DNA of 64,000 nucleotides from Nitrospinia bacterium (GTDB lineage: Bacteria > Nitrospinota > Nitrospinia > Nitrospinales > JAJDAT01), in the NCBI GenBank assembly GCA_029261715.1, contig JAJDAT010000015.1, forward strand, positions 1-64,000, in the 5' to 3' direction. The position numbers and the translations under genes are program-made. Under the pieces are notes generated by a model. It ran no database searches, was not told where the DNA came from, and saw nothing but the letters and a program-made list of their open reading frames with translations. Positions 52,014 through 63,889 of this stretch are shown one piece after another; within the stretch, counting starts at the first letter, position 1, and every line of letters begins with the position of its first letter.

Positions 52014-52060
52014 TCTAACTACAGATTGTGTGAAGAAATTTTCTAGAAGAATATTTGAAA

Positions 52061-52558
52061 CTATTCGTAAATTTCAAATTTTTTGAGGTATTTTACAAAA
52101 TCAGCGACATCCACAAGCTCGATGGACTCTTCTCTAACAATTTGACGAGCCTCGTCTGAGAAGTATCCTGTCGTGACCAAGATTCCCTTGGCTGCCCCTT
52201 CCCCTTTAACAGTATCCAAAAACCCGGTTACCATAGTCCCTGGTATAATATTATTGGGAGGTTCAAATACGCAAAGTCCTAAATAAAGACCTCCAACAAC
52301 GGGAGTTTCGTCTTTTAAAGACACCTCTAGTTCATTGTCTTCAGCCCAAACAGAATGTTCGTAATCAAGATTAAATTTTGAAAAAAAGGCTAAGCACTTC
52401 TCCTTAAACTCATTTCTTTCGGTAAGGAAGAGCGGAAGATCGTCTCGTACTTCGTCGCCTAATCTTTCTCTTGGAGGGGGGGGAGCGGTATTTTTTAATA
52501 ATAAGATTAGGACAAGCCCAATCATTATGCCCGCGAAGGCAATTATAAAAATTCCCAC
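52061..52558 (-). CDS. Membrane-anchored Mrr/restriction-endonuclease-like domain protein
   Basis: N-terminal TM; AAKGILVTTGYFSDEARQIVREESIELVDVADFVKYL typical of Mrr-like domains. Confidence 0.7.
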   Translation of the reverse strand: MGIFIIAFAGIMIGLVLILLLKNTAPPPPRERLGDEVRDDLPLFLTERNEFKEKCLAFFSKFNLDYEHSVWAEDNELEVSLKDETPVVGGLYLGLCVFEPPNNIIPGTMVTGFLDTVKGEGAAKGILVTTGYFSDEARQIVREESIELVDVADFVKYLKKFEIYE

Positions 52559-52740
52559 TACTTAATCATTTCGTCGTAAACTTTTTCCTTTTTACCCGCT
52601 TTAATCAATTTATCATGCTTAATCATTTCTTTTATCGCGATCCAAAAGAGGAAAAATACGATACCCAACATAGCCCCAATAGGAATATTATCTGGCTTAG
52701 TTGCAATTAATAGGAAATTTTGAAGAGCTGAGTTTTCCAT
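52558..52740 (-). CDS. Small single-TM protein
   Basis: 60 aa, TM GAMLGIVFFLFWIAI; abuts the 52061-52558 ORF. Confidence 0.5.
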   Translation of the reverse strand: MENSALQNFLLIATKPDNIPIGAMLGIVFFLFWIAIKEMIKHDKLIKAGKKEKVYDEMIK

Positions 52741-52809
52741 GTTAATTTATTTTCTCAAAATTCAAGGTTTAAAAAGTATAAGCCTTCTGAATAATTAAAC
52801 AATAGTTAA

Positions 52810-55527
52810 TTATTCTTCATCCTCATCGTCTTCATCGTCACCACCTTCTTCATCATCGCCGTCTTCCTCATCTCCCTCTTCTTCGCCACCTTCTTCACCA
52901 AATGCTAAATCAAAGTTAATCTCGGCAGTGTTATAGGAAACAATATAGTCTGTTAGACGGTCGACTTGGCGATCGACATCTCCATCCTCAACTTGCTCTA
53001 GGTCGCCAAACTTAGAACTAATGACGTATTTATCGCCTTGTTTAGGCCAATGAGAAGGCATCTTTGTTTCTGGGATCAAATCACGCGTATTTTTAAGCCA
53101 TTTAGGAATCCACTCATGTCTCAATCTAGAACTGGCAATGGAGAAATCAATTCCTTTTTCGCCATCATCATGACAATTACCACAATCCATGTAATTGGCC
53201 ATTTTAACGCCGGTATTTATAGACTCTTGCGGCTTCGCAACATTTAGACCAGATTCATATTTAAGATCTTTATCAGAAGGAACGAGAGCCTCAAAGTAGG
53301 CAGTTAAAGCCATCGCCTCTTCTTCTGAAAAGTTAAAGGTAGGCATTTTAACCTTCAACCAAGTTCTAACTGGAGTCGGATGTTTTAAGAAAGAGAAAAT
53401 CCAAGAAGATTTAATTCTTTCGCCAACATGATAATCGCCTTTTTCTAATGGAGGCGGATACATATTTTTGGCTTTAATATACTTTTGTATGATACCACCC
53501 GCTCCTTCAATAACATGACATCCCTTACAATTATATCTATCGACAATTCTTCTACCAGTTTCTAAAGCTTTTGCTTTAGGGCTCAAATGGTGCTTATAGT
53601 TTGCTGGAATGTTCAATCCACTCCATCCCTTAAGAAGCACTAATAAAGAGTGAATCTCTTTGTCACTCAAACCAAAATTAGGCATTTTATCCAAAACGCG
53701 TTCCGTACGGAATGAGTCTGGTTTTTTTAGTTTAGTTCCCGCCCAAGACTTCCAGGTATGAGGTATATGAGTATCCCCAAACTCTAACTCCCAGGTTTGC
53801 TTACCACCAAAAGAGGAAAGCTCTGGAGCAATTTTTCCTTCTTTCTCCATGCCTTTAATTTCATGACAGGCAAAACAGCCTCTTCTTCTAACAACAGTTT
53901 CACCATGAGCAATGAACTCTTTAGATCGAATTCGATCTTCAATACCCCTAATGTGCTTAGGCTTGCCAAATTGCATTAAATAAGCGGCAATATCGGAAGC
54001 GCTCTCTATACCAACTCGCAAATTAGGCATTTTGCTTTTGGAGTTATAATGAGCTGGGTTTTCAATCCAACTGACCAACCAATCTGAGTTTACTTTATTA
54101 GCTATATTGGATAAATCTGGGGCAAATTCTTCTCCCTTACCATTAACAGAATGACACGCCTGACAACCAACTGACTCAAAAAGCTTTTTGCCATTCTCAG
54201 CATCGCCACCTTTAAACTTATGAGCGACTTTATAACCTTTTTCAGAAGAAGCCATTAAATAAGCCGTAACAGCTAAAGCGTCTTTGTTGTCAAAACCAAA
54301 ATTTGGCATTCTGGTTTTAGGAAGATACCCTTTAGGATTTTTAACCCACTTATACAACCAGGTAGCGTTTACTTTTGAGGCTAATCTCAACAACCCTGGT
54401 CCAACCTTCTGAGCGTCTTGAAACCCATCAGCGAGATGACAGCCGTGACAACCTAACTCTAAAAACAACTCTCTACCATGAGAAAGCTCTTCAGCTCCGT
54501 CTAGATGAATGACCTCTGAATGACAGTTCATACACATAGATTCCATAAATTGCTCATGGACGATTGGCTCATTAATTCCCGCAGATTGATCCATTTCATG
54601 GTGAGAACCATGAGCGTCTTCCGCTGGGGCTGTAGCCGCGCCCTGCCCTTTATGACACCAAGTACATCCCGTCTTTCCAGGAGGATGTTTACCAATTATA
54701 ATTTTTTGTTTTGGATGAGTCTTCAAAGGTTCATGATGATTTTCATAGCCTGGCTTGTCATAAGCGATATGACAAGTCATACACCGATCAACCTTATAGG
54801 TAATCTCTTTAAATTTATTGAGCCTGGCTCCAGGTATAACGGCCTGCTTGATTTCGGCCGGTTTCCAAAAAAAAGGAAAAGGCTTATAGAAATCCATAGC
54901 GCGAACTAAACCGTCTCTTTTGGTAGTGAGCGTTTGAAGTTCTTTCTCTAAGCTCATAGACTTAGCTTTTTGCTCTAAAACTCTTCCTTCAAGCTCATCA
55001 TATTTTGCCTGCAACTTTTTGATTATTGGATCAAAAGCGTCGATTTCCTTCTGAGTATTTATCCATGTAGCTTTTTGAACGGCAAAATTTTCACCTTCAT
55101 GCTGAGCCTTTTTAAAATAGTAATAGGCTTCGTCTAAACGACTACCGGCAAACTTCTTTTCCTCTATCGTTTCGTCTAAACGAATTTTTGCCTCAAGTGT
55201 TTCATCGGCTAGCTGACTAAAACTAGAAGAACTATCTAGCTTATCGCCTTCCTCTTCTAAACCTTTTTGAATTTCCTGCTCTTTAGCGGAAATTTCATCG
55301 TTTACCTTCTTCCACTCTTCTTTCGCCTTAGCAAATTCTTCTTTATAATACTGCTCTTGATATTGCTTGTAGCCACGACGCGCATATTCATCATCCCAAA
55401 ATGACCATAGGGTGACAACTAGCAAAGCGCCAGACATTAAAAAGAAAAGGAAACTATAGGAAACTTCTTCTACCGGGATGTATTCCCCGGTATCTTCTTC
55501 TGGTGTTGTTTTTTCTGGAGTATCCAA
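52810..55527 (-). CDS. Octaheme c-type cytochrome of a bc-type complex, membrane anchored, acidic C-tail
   Basis: Eight CxxCH: CMTCH, CTWCH, CMNCH, CHGCH, CQACH, CFACH, CKGCH, CGNCH; N-terminal TM, coiled coil, polyacidic C-terminus. Confidence 0.95.
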   Translation of the reverse strand: MDTPEKTTPEEDTGEYIPVEEVSYSFLFFLMSGALLVVTLWSFWDDEYARRGYKQYQEQYYKEEFAKAKEEWKKVNDEISAKEQEIQKGLEEEGDKLDSSSSFSQLADETLEAKIRLDETIEEKKFAGSRLDEAYYYFKKAQHEGENFAVQKATWINTQKEIDAFDPIIKKLQAKYDELEGRVLEQKAKSMSLEKELQTLTTKRDGLVRAMDFYKPFPFFWKPAEIKQAVIPGARLNKFKEITYKVDRCMTCHIAYDKPGYENHHEPLKTHPKQKIIIGKHPPGKTGCTWCHKGQGAATAPAEDAHGSHHEMDQSAGINEPIVHEQFMESMCMNCHSEVIHLDGAEELSHGRELFLELGCHGCHLADGFQDAQKVGPGLLRLASKVNATWLYKWVKNPKGYLPKTRMPNFGFDNKDALAVTAYLMASSEKGYKVAHKFKGGDAENGKKLFESVGCQACHSVNGKGEEFAPDLSNIANKVNSDWLVSWIENPAHYNSKSKMPNLRVGIESASDIAAYLMQFGKPKHIRGIEDRIRSKEFIAHGETVVRRRGCFACHEIKGMEKEGKIAPELSSFGGKQTWELEFGDTHIPHTWKSWAGTKLKKPDSFRTERVLDKMPNFGLSDKEIHSLLVLLKGWSGLNIPANYKHHLSPKAKALETGRRIVDRYNCKGCHVIEGAGGIIQKYIKAKNMYPPPLEKGDYHVGERIKSSWIFSFLKHPTPVRTWLKVKMPTFNFSEEEAMALTAYFEALVPSDKDLKYESGLNVAKPQESINTGVKMANYMDCGNCHDDGEKGIDFSIASSRLRHEWIPKWLKNTRDLIPETKMPSHWPKQGDKYVISSKFGDLEQVEDGDVDRQVDRLTDYIVSYNTAEINFDLAFGEEGGEEEGDEEDGDDEEGGDDEDDEDEE

Positions 55528-55545
55528 GAGAAAAGGCCTTACTAG

Positions 55546-56301
55546 CTAAACGTTAAACCAAGGGGTTACCCATATATACTTTATGTTAAAACCCAAACGA
55601 AGGACAATTTTAACCACGATACCGATCATGATTAAATACAAATTTACTTTAATCAACATTCTCACAATACCGACGCTCTTAATCGCTTTTCTTTCTAAAA
55701 ACATATAAGCGGCAGTTCCAACGGCAAAATAGCCTAAAACGACTACACCTCCAAATAGGCAGGCCATCCAATAATCACGGACGCCGAATGCGTATGGTAA
55801 ATCAACGCTGGTAAGAGCAACAACTTTATGAGGATCCCAATACTGCCAAGGCATGAACAGGTTCCAACCTGGACCTCGAAGGAAAACACCCATAATAATC
55901 AAGGCAATCCATAAAACTAAAAAACCAAAGGAATAAACCCAAATAGCGGTCTTTCTTTCAGTGTACGTATAATATCCATTCCCTTTAGGATTTACGTCTA
56001 AATATGGAATCAACATCAATCCAACAATGATCAATACAGGAGCGACAACTCCAGCAAACCAAGGATCAAAGTAAACTAAAATATCCTGTAGCCCCAAAAA
56101 GTACCAAGGAGCCTTTGAAGGATTTGGAGTTTTAGTAGGATTAGCCGCTTCTTCAAGAGGAGCGTCAATAACAATCGACCAAGCTGTTAAACCAACGACC
56201 ACTAGAATGGAACATAAAAATTCCAAACGAACAAGATAGGGCCAAACGTGGACCTTATCGTGAGTGATCTCAGCTCCTTTTTTCTTTATTTCCTCTGCCA
56301 T
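55546..56301 (-). CDS. Cytochrome b C-terminal half/subunit IV of bc-type complex
   Basis: HVWPYLVRLEFLCSILVVVGL, PSKAPWYFLGLQDILVYFDPWFAGVVAPVLIIVGLMLIPYLD. Confidence 0.92.
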   Translation of the reverse strand: MAEEIKKKGAEITHDKVHVWPYLVRLEFLCSILVVVGLTAWSIVIDAPLEEAANPTKTPNPSKAPWYFLGLQDILVYFDPWFAGVVAPVLIIVGLMLIPYLDVNPKGNGYYTYTERKTAIWVYSFGFLVLWIALIIMGVFLRGPGWNLFMPWQYWDPHKVVALTSVDLPYAFGVRDYWMACLFGGVVVLGYFAVGTAAYMFLERKAIKSVGIVRMLIKVNLYLIMIGIVVKIVLRLGFNIKYIWVTPWFNV

Positions 56302-56339
56302 GTTTTTTACCTTTTAAATATCCTTAACGTTCAATCAAT

Positions 56340-57170
56340 TTAAAGCGGACCGGAAATTCCACCATCTTTTCGTATACGCCAGAAGTGGACTATCATCAAC
56401 GCTCCGGCAACCAAAGGAATAAAGATACAGTGTAAAACGTAAAAGCGTAGTAACGCTGGAGGTCCAACAATACTTCCTCCAATCAGCACGGATCTGGCGT
56501 CATAACGTTGCGAAACCCCTACAAACTCAGCAAAAGGCCCTTCATGCCCTAAAAACGGAGTCGCCCTAGCCATATTTGTTCCAACGGTAACAGCCCACAT
56601 AGCTAATTGATCCCATGGCAACAAATAACCTGTAAAGCTCAGCAGCAAGGTAAACGTTACTAAGAATACCCCAATAACCCAATTGAATTCCCGTGGAGGC
56701 TTATAAGAGCCGCTCAGGAAAACTCGGAACATGTGTAGCCAAACTGTAATAACCATAGAATGCGCCGCCCATCGATGCATATTCCTCATCAACATACCAA
56801 ATGGAACGTCGTATTGGAGGTACTTCATATCAAAATATGCGTATTCGCCTACCGGGCGATAATAAAACATCAATATGATGCCGGTGACAACTGTGGACAG
56901 AAACAAAAGAAATGTAATACCACCCATGCACCAAGTAAACCGAATTCTTAAGGCATGGCGGGAAATTTTAACGGGATGTAAGTGCAACCAAACGTTGCTG
57001 GCAATTTGAAGTACCCGGTTTCGAGGTGTATCTGCGTAACCATGCCTAAAAGACGACGTCCAAATTTGGGAATCGGTAACGGCCTTGGCTAATTCTTTCC
57101 AAATTTCCCCACTTTTGATCTTATCGATCAAATCGGTAATACCGGGAATGCCTTGAGTCTTGTTTGCCAA
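56340..57170 (-). CDS. Cytochrome b N-terminal half (b6-type)
   Basis: [79 protein letters not shown]. Confidence 0.96.
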   Translation of the reverse strand: MANKTQGIPGITDLIDKIKSGEIWKELAKAVTDSQIWTSSFRHGYADTPRNRVLQIASNVWLHLHPVKISRHALRIRFTWCMGGITFLLFLSTVVTGIILMFYYRPVGEYAYFDMKYLQYDVPFGMLMRNMHRWAAHSMVITVWLHMFRVFLSGSYKPPREFNWVIGVFLVTFTLLLSFTGYLLPWDQLAMWAVTVGTNMARATPFLGHEGPFAEFVGVSQRYDARSVLIGGSIVGPPALLRFYVLHCIFIPLVAGALMIVHFWRIRKDGGISGPL

Positions 57171-57254
57171 AACGTATTTCCTCCAAAGCTAAAACAAAAT
57201 TTAGCGTAAAAATTTATTCAAAAAAACTATTTATGATGAATGACTTAGAAAGTA

Positions 57255-57824
57255 TTAGACCGCTATTATTGAACCAGGCTTATTCCAGTCGTCTTTTTCC
57301 ATAAGAAACTTCTTACTCTTATCAATTTGGATAAGCCCATCAGGACCTAATGAAATTTTTAATCTCTCTAAAGCTCTAGGAGCAGGCCCTTCAAAGTTAA
57401 CGCCCTTCATTGTAAAACCACTGCCATGACAGGGACATTTAAATTTGCTTTCAGTTCTCAACCATTTGGGAGTACAACCAAGATGAGTACAAAAAGCAAA
57501 AATGGCATAAATTCCAGCTTCTTCCCGGACAATCCAGACCCTTTGGTCTTTAACCCATTTGGTGCTTACCTCTCCCAAGGTATAATCGCCAGGCCGGCCA
57601 GCTTTAAAAATAGGAGACGGCTCAAATAAAACCCTAGGGAATAATAATCGAGTAAAAAATGCCCCAGATAAACCTAGAGAAGCCATAAAACCCGCCCATC
57701 CGGCTAAAGAGAAAAAGTCACGCCGAGACCATAAAGTATCCCCGCTCTCTTCACTTTTCTTTTTTTTATCCGGTTTGGATTTAGCTGTCGGTAATTCCAT
57801 CTTTTTTTCTTCGCCTTCTGCCAT
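57255..57824 (-). CDS. Rieske iron-sulfur protein
   Basis: FCTHLGCTPKWLRTESKFKCPCHGSGF; Tat-like SRRDFFSLAGWAGF. Confidence 0.96.
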   Translation of the reverse strand: MAEGEEKKMELPTAKSKPDKKKKSEESGDTLWSRRDFFSLAGWAGFMASLGLSGAFFTRLLFPRVLFEPSPIFKAGRPGDYTLGEVSTKWVKDQRVWIVREEAGIYAIFAFCTHLGCTPKWLRTESKFKCPCHGSGFTMKGVNFEGPAPRALERLKISLGPDGLIQIDKSKKFLMEKDDWNKPGSIIAV

Positions 57825-57965
57825 TGAATACTCCCAAACTTTCTATAAATGGATTTCTTATATTTGATTATGGGACGTAAATAACCCTATATTCACAAGA
57901 AAAAAGGGTTTTAACATATATAAAAAAACGAGTCAAGAGAAGATATGTTTTAACAAAATAACTGC

Positions 57966-59339
57966 TTAACGAGAAGTTTTCAAGTCTGTTAAGATTTCCC
58001 TAGAAGCTTTAATTATTGGATCTATCGACTCCATCGCTCCAAAAGAAAGGTTTGATAAGTCCTTTAAAGTCAAACCTTTTTTAAAAGCCAAATGTAATAT
58101 CGGAATCATTTCCGAAGCATTTGGGGAAACCACTCGAGCCCCTATCATTTTTTTTGTTTCTTTATCTATTGTCAATTTAAACAAACCTTTTTGGGCTATC
58201 TTACCATTTTCATCTGAGCCTTCAACAATCGAGCCTCCACCAAGCGCCCGAAAACCTTTGTAATGAGCATTTTCAAAATGACAACCTATCGATGCAAACT
58301 GAGGATCGGAGTAAATTATTGAAGGAATTTTATCAAGGTTTAAAGACCTTGCTTTGCCTAAACAATTATAAACAGCCACTTTTGCCTCTTCATAATTACG
58401 GTTGGCTACCCTTTGCTGTCTGGTTACGCTTCCAATCGCAAAAACTCCGGGAAAACTTGTTTCCATTTTCTCATCCGCCAAGATTTCTCCATGTTCACCC
58501 AACCTAATATCAGAGGTCTGAATATTTAAAGCTTTTGACCTTGGGGTTCTAACGCCACCAAAAAATATTTTTGAAACAGGAAACTTTATCCCTCCATCCA
58601 ATGAGACATCTATTTCTTTATCTCTTTTATATATAGAAACGATTTTTTTATTTAGGATGATCTTTAGTCTCTTTTTCCGAACTTGCTCTTCGTAAAAATC
58701 CATTATTTCAGAATCTTCATCTTCCAAAACTCTAGAGTTTTGTTCGCATAAAAATGGCTTAGATCCTAAGACTCTTATTAGCGATGCGGCCTCAGCTCCT
58801 TGAGCTCCACCATCAACAATCAAAACCTTCTCCGGGAGTTCCTGAAATTCGCCTAAACTATCCAAAGAGCATATAGTTTTTCCATCAAATGGTATCGTTT
58901 CTGGGTGTTTAGTTTCTGATCCAGTTGCCAGAATAATCTTTTCAGAAGAAATCAAATCAGTTTGATTTGAAGCTTTAATTTCTACTTTCTTAGAACCCGC
59001 AAGACTTCCTTCCCCCGTCTCGATATGAACGCCTTTTTCCTTCAGATTAATCTTCCATCTTTCTGAATAGGCCTGCTTTAAAATACTGGCTTTTTCAAAC
59101 GCTTTTTGAATATCCAATTCAGAGCCAATTTCTACCGAACCTTCTACTTTATATCGCGATGGGTAAAAACCTAAAGTAGTCAAAATCTTTCTTAGAGTAA
59201 AAACTCCGGAATCTAAAAAAGCTCCTCCAAGGTTTCCCTTTTCAATGAGACAAACTTTGGCTCCCAAATCAGCCGCTTGGCTTGCGGCAAAATATCCAGA
59301 TTCGCCTCCTCCAATGATTGTAATATCAAATTTTTTCAT
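57966..59339 (-). CDS. Lpd-like FAD/NAD(P) oxidoreductase lacking the redox-active disulfide
   Basis: ITIIGGGESGYFAASQAADLGAKVCLIEKGNLGGAFLDSGVFTLRK (canonical GGTCLNVGCIPSK); C-terminal dimerisation domain ENAHYKGF...MIGARVVSPNASEMI. Confidence 0.88.
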   Translation of the reverse strand: MKKFDITIIGGGESGYFAASQAADLGAKVCLIEKGNLGGAFLDSGVFTLRKILTTLGFYPSRYKVEGSVEIGSELDIQKAFEKASILKQAYSERWKINLKEKGVHIETGEGSLAGSKKVEIKASNQTDLISSEKIILATGSETKHPETIPFDGKTICSLDSLGEFQELPEKVLIVDGGAQGAEAASLIRVLGSKPFLCEQNSRVLEDEDSEIMDFYEEQVRKKRLKIILNKKIVSIYKRDKEIDVSLDGGIKFPVSKIFFGGVRTPRSKALNIQTSDIRLGEHGEILADEKMETSFPGVFAIGSVTRQQRVANRNYEEAKVAVYNCLGKARSLNLDKIPSIIYSDPQFASIGCHFENAHYKGFRALGGGSIVEGSDENGKIAQKGLFKLTIDKETKKMIGARVVSPNASEMIPILHLAFKKGLTLKDLSNLSFGAMESIDPIIKASREILTDLKTSR

Positions 59340-59363
59340 TATTTTTTAAAAATAAAAACTCAG

Positions 59364-59720
59364 TTAGAAAACGCTAAAGCAAATAACAATCATCAGCATA
59401 ACCAAACCAATGGAAGCAATCACCGCGTGTAATGTCACGTTAATTTTTCTGCTCCATTGAACTACAACGGCAAAATAAAAGAACACAAACCAATCAAAAT
59501 AATTATTTTTCAGAAGCTTGTGATTATAAAATAAAAAAATACCGTACAAGGCTAACACAACCCAAAAACCGATTTTGTGCGCTAGATACCCCTTTTTCCT
59601 CTTATCTTTTGGAAGAATGCTAACTCCAATAAAGACATTGGCAATACAAGCCAAAATAGTCAAAAACAAAGTTATAATATTTGGATAAGAGAAAAATTCT
59701 CCTAAGGTCGACGCGTGCAT
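59364..59720 (-). CDS. Small four-TM membrane protein
   Basis: 118 aa, hydrophobic helices; no family recognised. Confidence 0.6.
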   Translation of the reverse strand: MHASTLGEFFSYPNIITLFLTILACIANVFIGVSILPKDKRKKGYLAHKIGFWVVLALYGIFLFYNHKLLKNNYFDWFVFFYFAVVVQWSRKINVTLHAVIASIGLVMLMIVICFSVF

Positions 59721-59734
59721 GAATGAAACAATTG

Positions 59735-61324
59735 TTAATTATTATTCGAGTTCAATATATTAGGACCAAGATTATAGTCTTTTAAGTTATTTTTTTCTTT
59801 TGTTAATACATGTAGTTCAAATAATTCTTTAATTTTCTTTTCATCATTTCCAGTCTTTGACTCAATCACAGCCAAATTATAATAAGGATCAGGGTCTTTA
59901 GGGTTTAGTTCCCTAGCTCTCATAACATAGACTTTCGCTTTTAAGAATTGCCCTCTATCCATTAAAGTAGCCCCATAATTATTTAATGCTTTTGTTAAAA
60001 AAGGTTTTTTTGTAAAAGCTTTTTTATAAAACTGAAGCGATGATTCAATGTTTTTCGCTTTCCGCTCGACCAATCCCGCTTCAAACTGGGACTCCGCCCA
60101 ATTGGGATAAGTTTTGGCTATGTGTAACCAGAATGGACGAATTTCTTTAAAAACTTTCATATACTGCAAAGTTATTCCAATAAAACAACAGCTAACCATA
60201 AATACTACCCCATATAAAAAAGACCTTCTTTGTTGCAAAAGCTGGCTACTACATATTATGGATGAAAGGAACGCTAAAAGAGCAATTGCGGGCAAATAAA
60301 GATATCGGTCCTGACGAAGTGTATTTAAAGGAATCAAATTGGAAACTGGAGACAACCACAGCACAAACCAACCAACTCCAAAAGCTATCAGAGGACGTTT
60401 TTTTACATTTCTAATAGACCAATAAATAACTCCGGGGACGGCAATATAGCAAACAAAAGTTTTCACACTCTCTAAATCTGGATAAATATAATAGTAATAT
60501 GGAGAAAGTCTTACTGGGAAAAAAATAGAAGATACGTAATCTCCATACACTCTGAACGTATATAAAAAATTTATCCAAAAACTTCCTCCGGCATAAGACA
60601 CCAAAGCTCCAGCTTTTTCACCTTCAAAAACAAGCGTCAAAAAAACTATCGCTATTGCGAATAAAAAATACGGGATCTTTTCTTTGATCCGCCATCCTCT
60701 TTGGAAGAGACATATATCGGCCCAAATCATAACAGCTGGAAGAACGACGGCAATGGACTTACTCAACAATCCACAAATAAAAAACAAGAAAGAATAAAAA
60801 TATAATTTTTTCTCAAATACTCTTTTATCTTGGGCAAACTGTATGTAATAAAAAAATGAAAGCAATGAAAAAAAACTTGCCAAGATGTTTTTTCTTTCAG
60901 ATATCCAAACTACCGTTTCAACATTTAGAGGATGAATAGCAAACAAAACCGCCGTTAAAAACGCAGCATTTTTAACCGTAATTAAACGATTTAAAATCAC
61001 AAAAATCAAAATGGAGTTTGCTCCATGCAACAACACTTGGGTTAAGCGATACCCAGGAGCGTATAACCCCCAAATTGAAAAATCTAAGGAATAAGAAATA
61101 TTCGTGAGCGGAATGTAGGTAAAAAACGCATGAAGATTGGAAAAAATATTCCAAACATTCTCCAATGAAATATTCCTTAAGTATGGGTTCTCGAAGATAT
61201 AGGCTCTATCATCCGATTCATACAAAAAGTTATATGGGAATGAAAAGGAAAAAACCGCAAATGCGATCAAGAAAATACTAAAAGGAGCAAATCTATATTT
61301 TGAAATTGGCATTGTCCACGACAA
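59735..61324 (-). CDS. Multi-pass membrane protein with C-terminal TPRs (O-GlcNAc/PMT-like glycosyltransferase family)
   Basis: HPLNVETVVWISERKNILASFFSLLSFFYYIQF, WLSPVSNLIPLNTLRQDRYLYLPAI; TPR KALNNYGATLMDRGQFLKAKVYVMRARELNPKDPDPYYNLA. Confidence 0.85.
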   Translation of the reverse strand: MSWTMPISKYRFAPFSIFLIAFAVFSFSFPYNFLYESDDRAYIFENPYLRNISLENVWNIFSNLHAFFTYIPLTNISYSLDFSIWGLYAPGYRLTQVLLHGANSILIFVILNRLITVKNAAFLTAVLFAIHPLNVETVVWISERKNILASFFSLLSFFYYIQFAQDKRVFEKKLYFYSFLFFICGLLSKSIAVVLPAVMIWADICLFQRGWRIKEKIPYFLFAIAIVFLTLVFEGEKAGALVSYAGGSFWINFLYTFRVYGDYVSSIFFPVRLSPYYYYIYPDLESVKTFVCYIAVPGVIYWSIRNVKKRPLIAFGVGWFVLWLSPVSNLIPLNTLRQDRYLYLPAIALLAFLSSIICSSQLLQQRRSFLYGVVFMVSCCFIGITLQYMKVFKEIRPFWLHIAKTYPNWAESQFEAGLVERKAKNIESSLQFYKKAFTKKPFLTKALNNYGATLMDRGQFLKAKVYVMRARELNPKDPDPYYNLAVIESKTGNDEKKIKELFELHVLTKEKNNLKDYNLGPNILNSNNN

Positions 61325-61551
61325 CTTAGATTAATAACCGCAATTATTAAGGGTTGTTTTACTTTGTATCTGTGGCAAAAATAAAATTTAACCCTATATC
61401 TAAAGTCAAATAGAAGATTAAAAAAATCAAAAGATATAATCTCATATATTAGAGCAAGACAATAAAAGCCTCTTGATCCGACTCCAGTTTTTGAGTCCCT
61501 GACATCATATTTAATAGCAACTATCGTTTGCTAAAAACTTAAGGAATTTCT

Positions 61552-61938
61552 ATGTTTAGAAGCATTTTAGTCGTGATTTCTGGATTCTTTTCTTGGGGAG
61601 CTATTTGTTTAATCATAAACCAAATACTTTACGCAGTTATACCTGATTCTTTCAATAAAGACGGAATAACCGATAGCGCAACGCTCTTAATATTTTTGCT
61701 CATTATGAGCATTTTTTACTCAATCTTATCGGGATTTGTGACAGCTACTATCGCTCAAAAAAAAGAGATGTTCCATGTCTTTGTCCTAAGCTCAGTGAAT
61801 TTATCTTTTGGAGCTTTTATACAATATCAATATTGGGACAAAATGCCCCTATGGTATCACTTGCCATTTTTAGCGCTGCTAATCCCTGGAATAATATTGG
61901 GAGGAATTCTAGGTAAAAGGAGAAAAATTATTACTTAA
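61552..61938 (+). CDS. Small multi-TM membrane protein
   Basis: 128 aa, four hydrophobic segments. Confidence 0.6.
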   Translation: MFRSILVVISGFFSWGAICLIINQILYAVIPDSFNKDGITDSATLLIFLLIMSIFYSILSGFVTATIAQKKEMFHVFVLSSVNLSFGAFIQYQYWDKMPLWYHLPFLALLIPGIILGGILGKRRKIIT

Positions 61939-62025
61939 AAAGGAATTATCGAACTGAATCAAGACTTTAGCTAGTCTTGGGAAGGAAACTATGGAAGGGT
62001 GTATCAAATTCTAGCGGGGAAGCGA

Positions 62026-62436
62026 TTATTCCCCGTCTACGTTTTCTAATCTAGCGGTAGCCCTAAATAATCGAAGCTGAGCTTCCTCAAACTCAGGCTC
62101 GGAAAGCTTGGCTCCTGCTAACGCTTCTTCTGCCTTAGCTTTAGAAGCTAAAGCTCGTTCTCTATCTATCTCATTTGCAAATTCGGCATTTTCAGCCAAA
62201 ACAATAACTCTATTTTCGGCAACTTCCATAAAACCACCTGTTACAACCAATGTTGTTGACTTGCCATCGACTTCATACGAAAGCGAACCTGGTCGAAGCG
62301 TAGAGATGATAGGCGCATGATTTGGCAAAATCCCCATATCACCTTCAGCTCCAGGTATATTAACCTGTTCAACCTTTTCAGCCACCAATAGCCTCTCTGG
62401 AGTGACTATATCAAGCTCTAACGTTTCGTCAGCCAT
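62026..62436 (-). CDS. atpC: F-type ATP synthase epsilon subunit
   Basis: LELDIVTPERLLVAEKVEQVNIPGAEGDMGILPNHAPIISTLRPG. Confidence 0.97.
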   Translation of the reverse strand: MADETLELDIVTPERLLVAEKVEQVNIPGAEGDMGILPNHAPIISTLRPGSLSYEVDGKSTTLVVTGGFMEVAENRVIVLAENAEFANEIDRERALASKAKAEEALAGAKLSEPEFEEAQLRLFRATARLENVDGE

Positions 62437-62440
62437 AAGA

Positions 62441-63889
<1,449 letters not shown>

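Noticed and set aside
52810-59720. Canonical cytochrome bc1 or b6f operon
   Set aside because: No cytochrome c1 or cytochrome f sequence; the c-type subunit is an unrelated octaheme protein
61960-61979. CAAGACT-TTAGCT-AGTCTTG hairpin downstream of atpC as terminator
   Set aside because: Good 7-bp stem but no adjacent T run on either strand, so not called as an intrinsic terminator
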